A DNA stretch of 64,000 nt from Halorussus limi (GCF_023238205.1 NZ_CP096659.1:1302001-1366000); one strand, 5' to 3'. Shown: positions 53,005-62,213, counted from the first letter of the stretch. A program made the numbers and translations. Notes: a model not told the origin generated them from the sequence alone.

Positions 53005-54441
53005 TCACTCGGTCGCTCGCCGGACCCGACCGACCAGCCCCGAAACCCCGCGCCGAATCCGGCGCCGCTGGTAGACCGCTTCGCCCAGTCCCCACGCCAG
53101 CGCGACGCCCCCGGCCAGAATAACCCCGAGGAACTCCCAACTCGTCATCCAGACCGGGCGAATCCAGGGCGTGACGTGGGCCCACGTCCGGGCGAACTCC
53201 TCGGCCTGCGCGGCGAAGGGCGTCCCCTCGAACGTCTCGACCAGCCAGAACGAGACGGTCTTCGTGCCCTGTCCCGAGACCTTCAGACCGCTTCCGCTGA
53301 GGTCGTAGCTCCCCGACTTCCCGAGATCGCGCATCGTCGGACCGCCCGCCTCGTCGCCGTAGGTGATGCGCTCGGCGTCGTAGGGCGCCCACGGCGCGTG
53401 GAACTCCCAGACGACCTTGCCGGTCGGCGTCGTCTCGAAGACGCGGTGGTGCATCGTGTCCACGACCAGCGTGTTCCCGTTGGGAAGGCGGTCGGCGTCG
53501 CGGGGCCAGTTGAGACCGCGCGTGCCGACGCTCCACGTCTTCGTCCACCCGCTTCCGACCGGCGCGTCGGCGTCGGTCTTGGCGTACTCCACGATGCGGT
53601 CGTTCTCGCTGTCGGCGACCAGCATCGTCGGCGTGCCGTTCTCGCTTTCGAGATACTGCGGGTTGTGCTGTTCGTAGAGGGTGTCGTGGTCGTCGTCGCT
53701 CCCGAGTCGCATCGTCACGCTGTCGGTCGAGCGATTCACGACGATTACTTGGTCGAAGTTCCGCGGCGAGACCAGATACTCGCCCGCGCCGATTTTGTCC
53801 ACGTCGTTGACGTGGGTCCAGTCGTTCTTGCCGCCGCCACCGGAGGCCTCGTAGCCGTGTTCCTCGAACTTCCACTCCCAGACGGTCTCGTCGGTCGTCA
53901 TGTTGTGGACGAAGATGCGGTCGTTCCTGTCGGGCGCGCGCATGTTGGCGACCAGCAGTTGGTCGCCGTTGATGAGGTCCACGTCGTGTGTATCGTGGAT
54001 GGGCAGGCGCTCGGTCCAGACTCGCTCTTGGGTCTCGGGGTTCAACTCGTAGACCAGCGTGGCGTTCGGCGTCGTCGCGGTCACGAGCAGGTTCCGATTG
54101 TCGAGCGGGTCCACGTCGTAGAACCAGCGGGCGTCGAACCCGGACCCGTCGTGGACCCACTTCACGTCTCCGCGGGGACCGACCGCGACGAGACGCGCGG
54201 GCTTGTCCTCGTTGGCCATCCCCTTGAAGTGAAAGCCCTGAATCGAGATGACCGTCGTGCCGTTCGCGGGTTCGTCCACCGACGCGCGGAGGTTCGTCGG
54301 GTTCTCGGTCGTGGCGAAGTGGGTCGCACCCGAGATGACTGCGGGCGCGGCCAGCGAGAGGACGAGGAGCGCAATCACACCGCGGACCAACCACTGCCGC
54401 GAGACATCGCGGACGGAGTCCGGGCGAGAGGGCAGGTTCAT
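53005..54441 (-). CDS. arylsulfotransferase-family membrane-anchored beta-propeller protein
   Basis: 478 aa. N-terminal membrane segment at about 19-40 and another near the C-terminus (about 432-453), with an external propeller between them. Repeated blades such as RLPIHDTHDVDLINGDQLLV, WTHVNDVDKIGAGEYLVS and LNWPRDADRLPNGNTLVVD carry the His-Asp and PNGNTLV patterns typical of the arylsulfotransferase (ASST) family. Haloarchaeal members are of unknown substrate and may only share the fold. TATA-like GTTTAATT lies upstream. Confidence 0.82.
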   Translation of the reverse strand: MNLPSRPDSVRDVSRQWLVRGVIALLVLSLAAPAVISGATHFATTENPTNLRASVDEPANGTTVISIQGFHFKGMANEDKPARLVAVGPRGDVKWVHDGSGFDARWFYDVDPLDNRNLLVTATTPNATLVYELNPETQERVWTERLPIHDTHDVDLINGDQLLVANMRAPDRNDRIFVHNMTTDETVWEWKFEEHGYEASGGGGKNDWTHVNDVDKIGAGEYLVSPRNFDQVIVVNRSTDSVTMRLGSDDDHDTLYEQHNPQYLESENGTPTMLVADSENDRIVEYAKTDADAPVGSGWTKTWSVGTRGLNWPRDADRLPNGNTLVVDTMHHRVFETTPTGKVVWEFHAPWAPYDAERITYGDEAGGPTMRDLGKSGSYDLSGSGLKVSGQGTKTVSFWLVETFEGTPFAAQAEEFARTWAHVTPWIRPVWMTSWEFLGVILAGGVALAWGLGEAVYQRRRIRRGVSGLVGRVRRATE

Positions 54442-54482
54442 ATCACCGTGAACGAAGCCGACGGAATTAAACGGTGGGGTAC

Positions 54483-54776
54483 TCAGACGGGCAGTCGGTC
54501 GGCGAACGCCTCGACGCCGTCGTCGTCCACGCCGTAACCCGTCACTCGGCGGCCGTTGCGCGTGAAGGTGGTGTACTCCGAGGACATCACGCCGATGACG
54601 CGGTCGACGGGAATCGAGACGTAGTCGTACTCGCCGGTCGCGACTTGGTCGAAGCCGACGACCCAGTCCCAGTCCTCGATGAGAAACGCGGCGTCGACCT
54701 TGGTCGCCTCCTCGTCGGCGTAGTAGATGCTCGCTATCGGGTCCTCCCCCGGTCCGGTGATATCTGGTTCGTCCAT
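54483..54776 (-). CDS. small acidic protein of unknown function
   Basis: 97 aa from ATG 54776, pI low, no membrane segment. Features: SIYYADEEATKVDAAFLIED, WDWVVGFDQVATGEYDYV and SSEYTTFTRNGRRVTGYGVD. A CTTATCTC box about 32 bp upstream fits a leaderless start. It lies between the arylsulfotransferase-like gene and a NCS2 permease, all on the minus strand but widely spaced. No family recognised. Confidence 0.6.
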   Translation of the reverse strand: MDEPDITGPGEDPIASIYYADEEATKVDAAFLIEDWDWVVGFDQVATGEYDYVSIPVDRVIGVMSSEYTTFTRNGRRVTGYGVDDDGVEAFADRLPV

Positions 54777-54872
54777 CGTCGAACTGATAAATCGACAGCT
54801 AACGAGATAAGTGTTTCCGCGGCGAGAGGACGGCTCGGAGCGGTTCGACGAGAGGAAAGCGGAGTCGGCGGT

Positions 54873-56294
54873 TCAGACGTTGCCCTGCAGGACGCCGCTC
54901 GTCCGGACGAAGAAGTACAGGACGAACGCGGCCGCTAGCGCCCAGTGGCCCGGCCGGGTGTCGTCGAGTTCGCCCGCGGCGAGTTTGACGACGGGGTACG
55001 AGACGATGCCCGCGGCGATGCCGTAGGCGATGGAGAACGCGAACGGCATCATCAGGATGGTCATGCCGGCCGGGACGACGTTCGTGATGTCGTTCCAGTC
55101 GATGTCGACCACGTTCTGGAACATCACGACGCCGATGACGACCAGCGCGATGTGGGAGGCGTACATCGGAATCGCCGCGGCGATGGGGATGAACGCCAGC
55201 GCGAGCAGGAAGAGGACCGCGACGGTCAGCGCGGTCATCCCGGTCCGACCGCCCTCTTCGACGCCCGACGCCGACTCGATGTAGGTCGTGACCGTCGAGG
55301 TGCCGAGCATCCCGCCGACCGTGGTGCCGACGGCGTCGGCCATCAGCGGCCGGTCGATGTCGGGGAGGTTCCCGTTCTCGTCGAGGAAGCCCGCCATCTG
55401 CGAGACGCCGGTGAGGGTGCCCGCGGTGTCGAAGAAGTCCACGAAGAAGAAGGTGAAGACGACCAGCGCGAACGAGAACGCCTCCACGTTTCCGAGACCG
55501 CTGAGGAAGGCTCCGGCGACCGGCGCGATGTTGTACGTCGCCTGCGTCGAACCGGGAGTCAGCGCTCCCCCGGAGACGAGACCGAGCCACTCGGCCCCGT
55601 AGCCCAGTCCGGTAGTGAAGAGGATACCCACGACGATGGAACCCGGAATGCCGCGGGCGTAGAGCGCGAAGGTGACGAAGAGACCGACGATGGAGACGAT
55701 CGCGACCGGACTCTGACCGATCTGGGCCAGCGCGACGATGGTTCCGGCCTCGCCGGTGATGATGCCCATCGCTTCGAGTCCGATGATAGCGAGGAAGAGT
55801 CCGATTCCCGTTCCGACAGCCAACTTCACGGGTTCGGGGAAGAGTTTGATGATGTACTCGCGCGCGCCGACCGCGGTGAGCGCGATGAAGACGATTCCTT
55901 CGACCACGACCGCCGCGAGGGCGGTCTGCCACGGGATTCCGAGCGCCCCGACGACGGTGAACGCGAAGAAGGCGTTCAGTCCGAGACCCGGCGCCTGCGC
56001 GAACGGTCGGTTCGCGTAGAACGCCATCGTCAGCGTCGCCACCGCCGCCGCGATGATGGTGACGACGGCGAGCATCGATTGGGTCTGGCTCGCGTTGTAG
56101 CCCTGCAAGTCGATGGCCTGCGCGAGGATGGACGGGTTGACCACGACGATGTAGCTCATCGTCAGGAACGTGGTCACGCCCGCGAGAATCTCCGTCCGAA
56201 GGTCTGTGCCGTGTTCTTCGAAGCCGAAGTACTCCGCGAGCGCGCCGGTCGCACCCGAGTCGGAGCGGGAGTCAGTTGTTTCTTCGATCCCCAT
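54873..56294 (-). CDS. NCS2 family nucleobase permease (AzgA-like), copy 1
   Basis: 473 aa with 12-14 hydrophobic segments. Signatures: FLTMSYIVVVNPSILAQ near 40-56, GLGLNAFFAFTVVG near 105, GTGIGLFLAIIGLEAMG near 160 and FFVDFFDTAGTLTGVSQMAG near 285. This AzgA branch moves adenine, guanine or hypoxanthine by proton symport. Upstream, an interrupted repeat GCGTA (56359-56363) / TACGC (56376-56380) could be an operator. It is a tandem paralogue of the next gene. Confidence 0.92.
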   Translation of the reverse strand: MGIEETTDSRSDSGATGALAEYFGFEEHGTDLRTEILAGVTTFLTMSYIVVVNPSILAQAIDLQGYNASQTQSMLAVVTIIAAAVATLTMAFYANRPFAQAPGLGLNAFFAFTVVGALGIPWQTALAAVVVEGIVFIALTAVGAREYIIKLFPEPVKLAVGTGIGLFLAIIGLEAMGIITGEAGTIVALAQIGQSPVAIVSIVGLFVTFALYARGIPGSIVVGILFTTGLGYGAEWLGLVSGGALTPGSTQATYNIAPVAGAFLSGLGNVEAFSFALVVFTFFFVDFFDTAGTLTGVSQMAGFLDENGNLPDIDRPLMADAVGTTVGGMLGTSTVTTYIESASGVEEGGRTGMTALTVAVLFLLALAFIPIAAAIPMYASHIALVVIGVVMFQNVVDIDWNDITNVVPAGMTILMMPFAFSIAYGIAAGIVSYPVVKLAAGELDDTRPGHWALAAAFVLYFFVRTSGVLQGNV

Positions 56295-56423
56295 GTTGCA
56301 CGAGTGGGCATAGTCTCGAAAGCGTACTTAAGCATTCCCATCGAATCGAACCAAATATGCGTAATCGTGCATCAATACGCCGCATAAATCCGTGAGAAAA
56401 TCGGGAACCCTGCACGGACGTGC

Positions 56424-57836
56424 CTACGTCGCCGCCGACAGCACGTCGCCCGTCCGGACGAAGAAGTACAGGACGAACGCGGCCGCGAGAAGCCACTGGC
56501 CCGCCGAGACGTCGCGCCGTTCGCCGGCCGCGAGCTTTATCAGCGGATAGGAGACGATTCCGGCCGCGATGCCGTAGGCGATGGAGTAGGTGAACGGCAT
56601 CAACAGGACGGTCAGTCCCGCGGGAACGACGTGCGTGATGTCGTCCCAGTCGATGTCCACGACGTTCTGCAGCATGACGACGCCGATGACGACCACCGCG
56701 ATGTGGGAGGCGTAGAGCGGAATCGCGGCCGCTAGCGGCACCACCGCGAGGGCGGCCACGAAGAGGAGGCCGACGACCAGCGCGGTCATGCCGGTCCGGC
56801 CGCCCTCCTCGATACCGGTCGCCGACTCGATGTAGGTCGTGACGGTCGACGTTCCCAGCGCGCCGCCGACCGTCGTCGCGACGGCGTCGGCCATGAGCGG
56901 TCTCTCGGCGTCCGGGAGGTTGCCGTCCTCGTCGAGGAAGCCCGCGATTTGCGAGACGCCGGTCAGCGCGCCCGCGGTGTTGAAGAAGTCCACGAAGAAC
57001 AGCATGAACACGACCAGCGCGAACGCGGGCAGGTCCACCGTCTCGAACCCGGCGACGAACGACCCGGCCAGCGGCGAGATGTCGTACGTCGGCGAGACGC
57101 TCCCCGCGACGAGGCCCGCGCTCTCGGGGACGAGTCCGACCGCGGTGACCAGCCATCCGAGCAGCGTCGTCCCGACGATGCCCAAGACGACCGACCCCGG
57201 CACGTCGCGGGCATAGAGGCCGAACGTCCCCAGCAGGCCGACGACCGAGACCATCGCGACCGGGTCGGAGGCGACGCCCCCGAGCGTCACGAGCGTCGCG
57301 GGGTCGGCGACCACGACGCGCATCTCCTTCAGACCGATGAGCGCCAGAAACAGTCCGATTCCGGTCCCGACCGAGAACTTGACCGGTTTCGGGAACAGTC
57401 GCATGATAAACGTCCGCGCGCCGACGAGGGTCAGCGCGGCGAACAGTATCCCCTCGACGAACACCGCGGCGAGCGCGGTCCGCCACGGGACGCCCATCGC
57501 CCCGACGACGGTGAACGCGAAGAAGGCGTTCAGCCCCATCCCCGGCGCCTGCGCGAACGGTCGGTTCGCGTAGAGGGCCATGACGAGCGTCCCGGTCGCG
57601 GCCGCAATAATCGTGACGACCGCGAGCATCGCACGCACCTCTCCGGTGGAGTGCCCCGCGATGCTGATGCCGTCCTGCACGGCGCTCTGCGGGTTGTCCG
57701 CCAGCACGGCGGGGTTGACCACGACGATGTAGCTCATCGTCAGAAACGTGGTCAGTCCCGCCGTCACCTCCGTGCGAACGTCGGTGTTCCAGCGCTCGAA
57801 CTCGAAGTACTCGGCGGCGGACTCGAAGACTCCCAT
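56424..57836 (-). CDS. NCS2 family nucleobase permease (AzgA-like), copy 2
   Basis: 470 aa from ATG 57836; the upstream TTG/GTG codons lie too close to the TATA-like GGTTAAATT (57864-57872). The same signatures as copy 1 (GMGLNAFFAFTVVGAMG, GTGIGLFLALIGLKEM, FFVDFFNTAGALTGVSQIAG). Identity is high over the whole length, so a tandem duplication is likely. It may differ in nucleobase preference. Next upstream is gfcR. Confidence 0.92.
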   Translation of the reverse strand: MGVFESAAEYFEFERWNTDVRTEVTAGLTTFLTMSYIVVVNPAVLADNPQSAVQDGISIAGHSTGEVRAMLAVVTIIAAATGTLVMALYANRPFAQAPGMGLNAFFAFTVVGAMGVPWRTALAAVFVEGILFAALTLVGARTFIMRLFPKPVKFSVGTGIGLFLALIGLKEMRVVVADPATLVTLGGVASDPVAMVSVVGLLGTFGLYARDVPGSVVLGIVGTTLLGWLVTAVGLVPESAGLVAGSVSPTYDISPLAGSFVAGFETVDLPAFALVVFMLFFVDFFNTAGALTGVSQIAGFLDEDGNLPDAERPLMADAVATTVGGALGTSTVTTYIESATGIEEGGRTGMTALVVGLLFVAALAVVPLAAAIPLYASHIAVVVIGVVMLQNVVDIDWDDITHVVPAGLTVLLMPFTYSIAYGIAAGIVSYPLIKLAAGERRDVSAGQWLLAAAFVLYFFVRTGDVLSAAT

Positions 57837-57924
57837 TACCACCAATCGCCCAGTTGTATCGCGAATTTAACCGTGTCGAATCCACCCAGTAGGTTTCAAA
57901 CCGCCGACGAGACGCGCCGTTCGG

Positions 57925-58641
57925 CTAGTCTTCGAACGTCGTCAGCGCGCCCACGGGGGCGTCGGTCCGGCCCTTCGCGCGGTCGAGTCCCTCGTCCCCG
58001 GCGGCGATGAGCGCGAACACGCCGCCGACGCGGGCGTCCGCGCGGTCCACGATGTCCAACAGCAGTTCTTGGGTCTCGCCCGACCGGATGAGGTCGTCGA
58101 CGACCAGCACGGTCTCGCCCGCGTCGATGGCCGAGGCCGGCAGGTAGTACGTGAGTTCGATGCCCGACTGGAGGCGCTGGCGCGACTCGATGAACTCCTC
58201 GACGGCGGTCTCCTTGGACTTCTTGGCGTAGGCGACTCGCGCGTCGAAGTTCCGGGCCATCGCGGACCCGAGAGTGATGCCGTCGGTAGCCGCGGTCAGC
58301 ACCACGTCGGGTCGGTCGAACCCGAGCGACTCGGCCGCGACGGGGGCCACGAGGTCGAGGAACGACTGGTCGAAGACGACCTCCGAGTTGTCGACGTACC
58401 CCTCGTCGTCCACCCGAATTCGGGCCTCCAGTTCGGCGGCGAGTTCGTCCCGGCCCACGCCGCCGACGATATCCTCCGCTCGGTCCACGCTCGGCAGGAC
58501 GTGGCCGTTGACGTAGCGGTTCAGGTCGCCCGCAGGGAGACCCGTCACCTCGGCGAGTTCGTCGTACGTTCGAGTCTCCTTCAGCATCCGGAGGACGGCG
58601 ACCGCCTGCAACTGCAGGGTCGCCTTCTCTGCGCGGTTCAT
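57925..58641 (-). CDS. gfcR: GfcR-type regulator: HTH plus phosphoribosyltransferase domain
   Basis: 238 aa. N-terminal winged-helix-type region (1-65: RTYDELAEVTGLPAGDLNRY) fused to a phosphoribosyltransferase-fold domain with the PRPP-site TVLVVDDLIRSGET near 172-185. GfcR in Haloferax activates genes of the semiphosphorylative Entner-Doudoroff pathway. Here its neighbours are nucleobase permeases and pyrE, so a link to nucleobase metabolism is also possible. TCTATTCAAG about 28 bp upstream supports the start. Confidence 0.85.
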   Translation of the reverse strand: MNRAEKATLQLQAVAVLRMLKETRTYDELAEVTGLPAGDLNRYVNGHVLPSVDRAEDIVGGVGRDELAAELEARIRVDDEGYVDNSEVVFDQSFLDLVAPVAAESLGFDRPDVVLTAATDGITLGSAMARNFDARVAYAKKSKETAVEEFIESRQRLQSGIELTYYLPASAIDAGETVLVVDDLIRSGETQELLLDIVDRADARVGGVFALIAAGDEGLDRAKGRTDAPVGALTTFED

Positions 58642-58742
58642 GTTCTGCGTGGTCGTATTCCACGAACTTGAATAGACCGATAGGAGAGCGCGAGGATATT
58701 GGCAGAACTGCGTAACTGTGGTTCCGCGTTGTCACGAAAGCA

Positions 58743-58790
58743 CGCTTCGCCGCGTGACCGTTTCGCCGCGCAACCGTTTCGCCGCGCAAC
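58743..58790. repeat. three tandem 16-bp units between gfcR and pyrE
   Basis: CGTTTCGCCGCGCAAC occurs at 58759-58774 and 58775-58790, with a degenerate first copy (CGCTTCGCCGCGTGAC) at 58743-58758. They lie between the gfcR promoter side and the pyrE stop. Possibly regulatory or a slippage product. Confidence 0.85.
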
Positions 58791-58795
58791 CGCGA

Positions 58796-59317
58796 TTACT
58801 CCGCGTCGAGCAACTCGCTCGCGGTCAGGAGCGATTCGAGTTCCACGTCGTAGTCGGCCAGATTCTCGGCCGCGCCCTCCTCGCGGTCCACGACCACGAG
58901 GACGCGGTTCACCGTCGCTCCGGCGTCGCGCAGGGCCTCGACGGCGTCGGCCGCGCTCTGGCCGGTCGTGGCGATGTCTTCGAGGACGACGACCTCCTCG
59001 CCCTCGTCGAGTCGGCCCTCCACGAGGTTGGCCGTGCCGTAGTCCTTCTGCTGTTTCCGGGCGATGACGTAGGGATTCCCGGTCTCGACGCTCGTGACGG
59101 CCACGAGCGGAACGCCCCCGAGCGCCACGCCCGCGAGCTTCTTCTCGCCGACTCGCTCGGCGAACGCTCCGGCTATCAGTTCGAGACAGCGGGGGTCGGT
59201 CTCGAAGAGATACTTGTCTACGTAGTAGTCGCTGGTCCCGCCGTGCGAGAGTTCGAATTCGCCGTACTTGACCGCGTCAGCCTCTCGGAGCGCCGCGATG
59301 AGTTCCTCGTTCGCCAT
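58796..59317 (-). CDS. pyrE: orotate phosphoribosyltransferase
   Basis: 173 aa. Converts orotate and PRPP to OMP in pyrimidine synthesis. The N-terminal part ([20 protein letters not shown]) and PRPP motif [14 protein letters not shown] near 108-121 match archaeal PyrE. Single-domain length is normal. Upstream of gfcR on the same strand with the 16-bp repeats between them. Widely used as a genetic marker in haloarchaea (uracil auxotrophy). Confidence 0.94.
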   Translation of the reverse strand: MANEELIAALREADAVKYGEFELSHGGTSDYYVDKYLFETDPRCLELIAGAFAERVGEKKLAGVALGGVPLVAVTSVETGNPYVIARKQQKDYGTANLVEGRLDEGEEVVVLEDIATTGQSAADAVEALRDAGATVNRVLVVVDREEGAAENLADYDVELESLLTASELLDAE

Positions 59318-59393
59318 GTTGAGGACTCGGGGCGGCGGGAGTGATAAGCAGTTTCGTTTTCCGCGAGACGCCTCCGTTCCGGCAGTGTACAGC

Positions 59394-59753
59394 CTACTTC
59401 TCGGTCGCGCACGCGTCCACCCACTCGTCGGCCCAGCCTTCCAGTTCGGCGAAGACGGGGCAGAGCTGTCGGCTCTTCTCGGTTAGACTGTAGTACGTGG
59501 CGATGGGCTTGTCCTCGACCCGGCGGTTCACGAGACCGACCTCCTCCAAGTCGTCGAGGACCCGCGAGAGCGTCCGGGAACTCGCGTCGGTCGAGCGCTG
59601 GAGTTCGTTGAACCGCTTCTCGCCGTCGCCGTGGAGGTCGTGGAGGACGACGAGTCGCCACTGGGAGCCGATTTGCTCGATGGCCTCTACGACGGGACAC
59701 GCCTCGGCGTTCTTGGTCTCGGTCGCGTCGGTCTGGGAGTGGATGGACGACAT
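59394..59753 (-). CDS. HxlR family transcriptional regulator
   Basis: 119 aa winged-helix regulator. [22 protein letters not shown] is the HxlR opening, followed by [20 protein letters not shown] (recognition region) and the wing [20 protein letters not shown]. The Cys near residue 19 is typical and can sense thiol stress. GATAATACG lies 27 bp upstream (leaderless). The adjoining upstream AGGTAACGTAAC/TTCCGTTCC tract could be its operator. Targets unknown; the nearby NCS2/pyrE genes are candidates. Confidence 0.88.
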   Translation of the reverse strand: MSSIHSQTDATETKNAEACPVVEAIEQIGSQWRLVVLHDLHGDGEKRFNELQRSTDASSRTLSRVLDDLEEVGLVNRRVEDKPIATYYSLTEKSRQLCPVFAELEGWADEWVDACATEK

Positions 59754-60255
59754 AGGTGTGAGTTACTACCCGTATTATCGACAAGCGCACAAATAGGTTC
59801 CGTTCCGAAGTAGGTAACGTAACGAAACCAGGTGTAATTTCGCAAGCACCGGTTCGCGCCGAACGCCGTCGCTCCGACTTCAACGGGAGTGAGCGCCTGA
59901 TGCGGCCGACCCCGTCAGTTCGGTCGCGTTCCTCGCCGGTCGGTTCTCGCGTTCGGGGGTTTCGACCGCTTCGGGTAGGCCGACCAGATGGCGCGGTTAC
60001 GCCGGGGCTAACGGTGCGCCGGTATCCGACTCTCGGTGTACGGGCCGAGTGTGCTGGTCGTCGCTGGCGGCCTGTCCGTCGCTCTCGGCGTCTGAGGGTT
60101 TTAACCTCGCCTCTCGAAAAGATATAACTATGTTTTAGAAATAAGAATATTTGTAAGACAATTGCAGAGCGTTCCAAGCTGGCAGAGCAGTGCTACTGCG
60201 GTGGCGGAGCGGTACGCCGTGCCGTCGGCGACTGCGCTCGCAATAAAACGGTCGT
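59754..60255. other. 502-bp intergenic region; AT-rich patch
   Basis: Contains the HxlR promoter at its left end. The middle is GC-rich without coding character. A strongly AT-rich patch (about 60118-60165) lies beyond, containing GTTTTAGAAATAAGAATATT; such patches often mark promoters, unwinding regions or insertion scars. Downstream, GCAGAGCAGTGCTACTGCGG and AGCGGTACGCCGTGCCG form short palindromic segments. No gene is supported. Confidence 0.4.
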
Positions 60256-60801
60256 TCAGTATGGCTCGTCCTTCAGACCGAGTCCGTAGGCGATGCCGTT
60301 CGTCACCAGATGCAGGAGCGGCGTCACCACGACGACGACGGCCACCACCGGCAGGGTGAACACGTCGCCGAACCAGTCCGGCGCGGCCAGAAACGCGAAC
60401 AACAGCGCGAACACCACGAAGTCGAGTTGGTCCACGCCGGGGAACGCCGCGCCGCGCTGGCGGCCGGTCCGGCGCTTGAGGAACGACGCCGCGATGTCGC
60501 CGAGCATCGCGCCCGCCGGGAGCGCGAACAGAACTCCGACCGGGAACGCCGGCAGCGAGACCCCGAGCAGGTCCGAGACGCTCGGTTCGGCCGCGTTGAG
60601 AACCAGTCCGAGCGCCGCACCGGCGAGGATTCCCGTCGCGGTTCCCCGCCACGTCTTGCCGTCGCCGAGGACTCGGCGTCCGTTCCACGTCCGCCCGCCG
60701 TCGATGGGACGGCCGCCGCCCGCCAGCACCGCGGCGTTGTTCGGAACGTACGCGGGCAACATCGCCCACAGCGCGACTGCGACTATCTCGAAGACACCCA
60801 T
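60256..60801 (-). CDS. carS: CDP-2,3-bis-O-geranylgeranyl-glycerol synthase (CDP-archaeol synthase)
   Basis: 181 aa from ATG 60801, with CTTAAG at 60827-60832 about 27 bp upstream; an earlier in-frame start would precede the TATA box. Four or five membrane helices with the family segments WAMLPAYVPNNAAVLAGGG, GDGKTWRGTATG and DLFLKRR-type SFLKRRTGRQRGA. It activates archaeal ether lipid with CTP, the branch point before head-group attachment. Confidence 0.94.
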   Translation of the reverse strand: MGVFEIVAVALWAMLPAYVPNNAAVLAGGGRPIDGGRTWNGRRVLGDGKTWRGTATGILAGAALGLVLNAAEPSVSDLLGVSLPAFPVGVLFALPAGAMLGDIAASFLKRRTGRQRGAAFPGVDQLDFVVFALLFAFLAAPDWFGDVFTLPVVAVVVVVTPLLHLVTNGIAYGLGLKDEPY

Positions 60802-60894
60802 GTTTCGATACGCGGACACCCGGACCCTTAAGAACCGGAGATTCCGCCTCGCGCCGGTGGTGGGTTTACGTGCCCGAGCGTCGTACGTCCGCCC

Positions 60895-61098
60895 GTGGCC
60901 CGCGAACTCGAACCGATAGCCGTTCTCTTCGGCACGACGCTCTTCTCGTACTGCCTCTGGCAGTTGGTCTTCGACCCGCTCCGCGGACCGATTCCGGGAG
61001 GAGTGCTCCCCGTCGTCGCTCTCGGAATCGGCGTCGCGACGGGACTCGGACTGATGGCGTGGGGTCTCCGTCGACTCGGCGTTCTGAGTCCGCCCTGA
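60895..61098 (+). CDS. small membrane protein of unknown function
   Basis: 67 aa from GTG 60895: MARELEPIAVLFGTTLFSYC, then a second hydrophobic stretch (about 36-58). Diverges from carS. A GTTTAC box lies about 30 bp upstream. No family recognised. Confidence 0.6.
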   Translation: MARELEPIAVLFGTTLFSYCLWQLVFDPLRGPIPGGVLPVVALGIGVATGLGLMAWGLRRLGVLSPP

Positions 61099-61154
61099 CC
61101 GTCGGCGACAACCGTTACCTTCGTCGGCGGTGTAGGCCGGAGTCCCACCGCATC

Positions 61155-61661
61155 ATGTATCCGACCGGTCACTACGGCGTCGCGCTGTTGGCGGCCGCGC
61201 CAGTCGCATCGTTTCTCGGCCGACGGTCAGGGACGGTGTTCTCCATGTTCGTCATCTTGGTCGCGGTGCTACCGGACCTCGACAGGCATCTCCCGTACGT
61301 GACCCACCACGGAGTGACGCACACCTTCCTGTTCGCGGCCGTCGCCGGCGTCGTCATCGGAGCACTCGGTGCCGCGGTGTACCGGGCGTACCTCGCCGTC
61401 TCGGCGGCCTCACGGTGGCCGAACCTGTCGCCCGAGCGCGTCTTCGTGTGGGCCACCGCCGGCGTGTTCATCGGGGTGTCCGGCCACGTCGTCGCCGACA
61501 TCCTCGTCCTGCTCCCCGGCACGCAACCGGTCAGTCCGTTCTGGCCGGTGTTCGAGCGGAAACTCACCGTCGAGGTCATTCCGTTGGGGGCCCCGGTTCG
61601 GAACGTCTCGCTTCTAGTGTTGGGATTCGTCGCCCAGACCGCCGTCTACCGGTACGAGTAA
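61155..61661 (+). CDS. YdjM-like (LexA-binding, metal-dependent hydrolase) membrane protein
   Basis: 168 aa from ATG 61155. Four hydrophobic segments; metal-ligand cluster PDLDRHLPYVTHHGVTHTF near 40-58 and a second His region GHVVADILVLLPG near 116-128, as in the YdjM/DUF457 family of membrane metal-dependent hydrolases. Substrate unknown. Confidence 0.85.
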   Translation: MYPTGHYGVALLAAAPVASFLGRRSGTVFSMFVILVAVLPDLDRHLPYVTHHGVTHTFLFAAVAGVVIGALGAAVYRAYLAVSAASRWPNLSPERVFVWATAGVFIGVSGHVVADILVLLPGTQPVSPFWPVFERKLTVEVIPLGAPVRNVSLLVLGFVAQTAVYRYE

Positions 61662-61720
61662 CGCTCCCTTGTTCGAATGAACTATCGAGTAAAACGGGGT
61701 TTAGATGGGCTAAAACGGGC

Positions 61721-61726
61721 TTATAT
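61721..61726 (+). promoter_or_regulatory. TATA box before the 61.8-kb gene
   Basis: TTATAT in CGGGCTTATATCAGC; a transcript would start near 61750, so translation can only begin at ATG 61773 or 61809/61812. It rules out the first in-frame ATG at 61677. Confidence 0.6.
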
Positions 61727-61808
61727 CAGCAATTGGCCAACGGCATTAACCGCGTGGGCGGGGTTGGTAGGAATGTCCCGAGCGGGGACAGTACTACTCT
61801 CTAAGACA

Positions 61809-62213
61809 ATGATGGGGAACGAAAACAGCGATATCACGGCGGACGAGGCGGCGTTGCAAGAGGAAGGCGAACAGATGGAGGCGTACATGTTCCAGAACCA
61901 GTTCTTCCGGGAGGGGGAGTTCCACGTCGTCTCCGGCGAACTGGAGAACGTTCCGAACCCGGCGGGCGTCGGCGAGGGCGGCCTGCTGAGTAGCTTCAAC
62001 ACGCGCATCATCCAGTACACGAACGCGAAGAACACCTTCGCGTACTTCTTCCCGTACCAAGACGCCGAGGTCGAACAGGGCGTCCTCTACCGCCTCGGCG
62101 GCGACTGGTCGGACATCAACCAGAACGGGGGCGGCGACGGCGGCGGCGAGACGCCGCGGTCGAACCTGATCAACGTGACGTTCCAGCAGGTCGGAACGCC
62201 GGAAGACTTCTGA
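61809..62213 (+). CDS. paralogue of the following Tat-exported protein, lacking a signal peptide
   Basis: 134 aa from ATG 61809 (start uncertain; ATG 61773 is possible). YMFQNQFFREGEFHVVSGEL and RIIQYTNAKNTFAYFFPYQD correspond to segments of the next protein (LMFQTNFFPQSQFTVRS and HVIEWQFAGQDWGFLFIPNS), and both end in a beta strand (NLINVTFQQV / GLITIQFSPV). It has no twin-arginine signal and is about 85 residues shorter. It may be a cytosolic form, a partner or a decayed copy. Family not recognised. Confidence 0.65.
   Translation: MMGNENSDITADEAALQEEGEQMEAYMFQNQFFREGEFHVVSGELENVPNPAGVGEGGLLSSFNTRIIQYTNAKNTFAYFFPYQDAEVEQGVLYRLGGDWSDINQNGGGDGGGETPRSNLINVTFQQVGTPEDF

Noticed and set aside
60120-60180. 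Replication origin at the AT-rich patch
   Set aside because: No orc1/cdc6 gene and no recognisable origin recognition repeats nearby.
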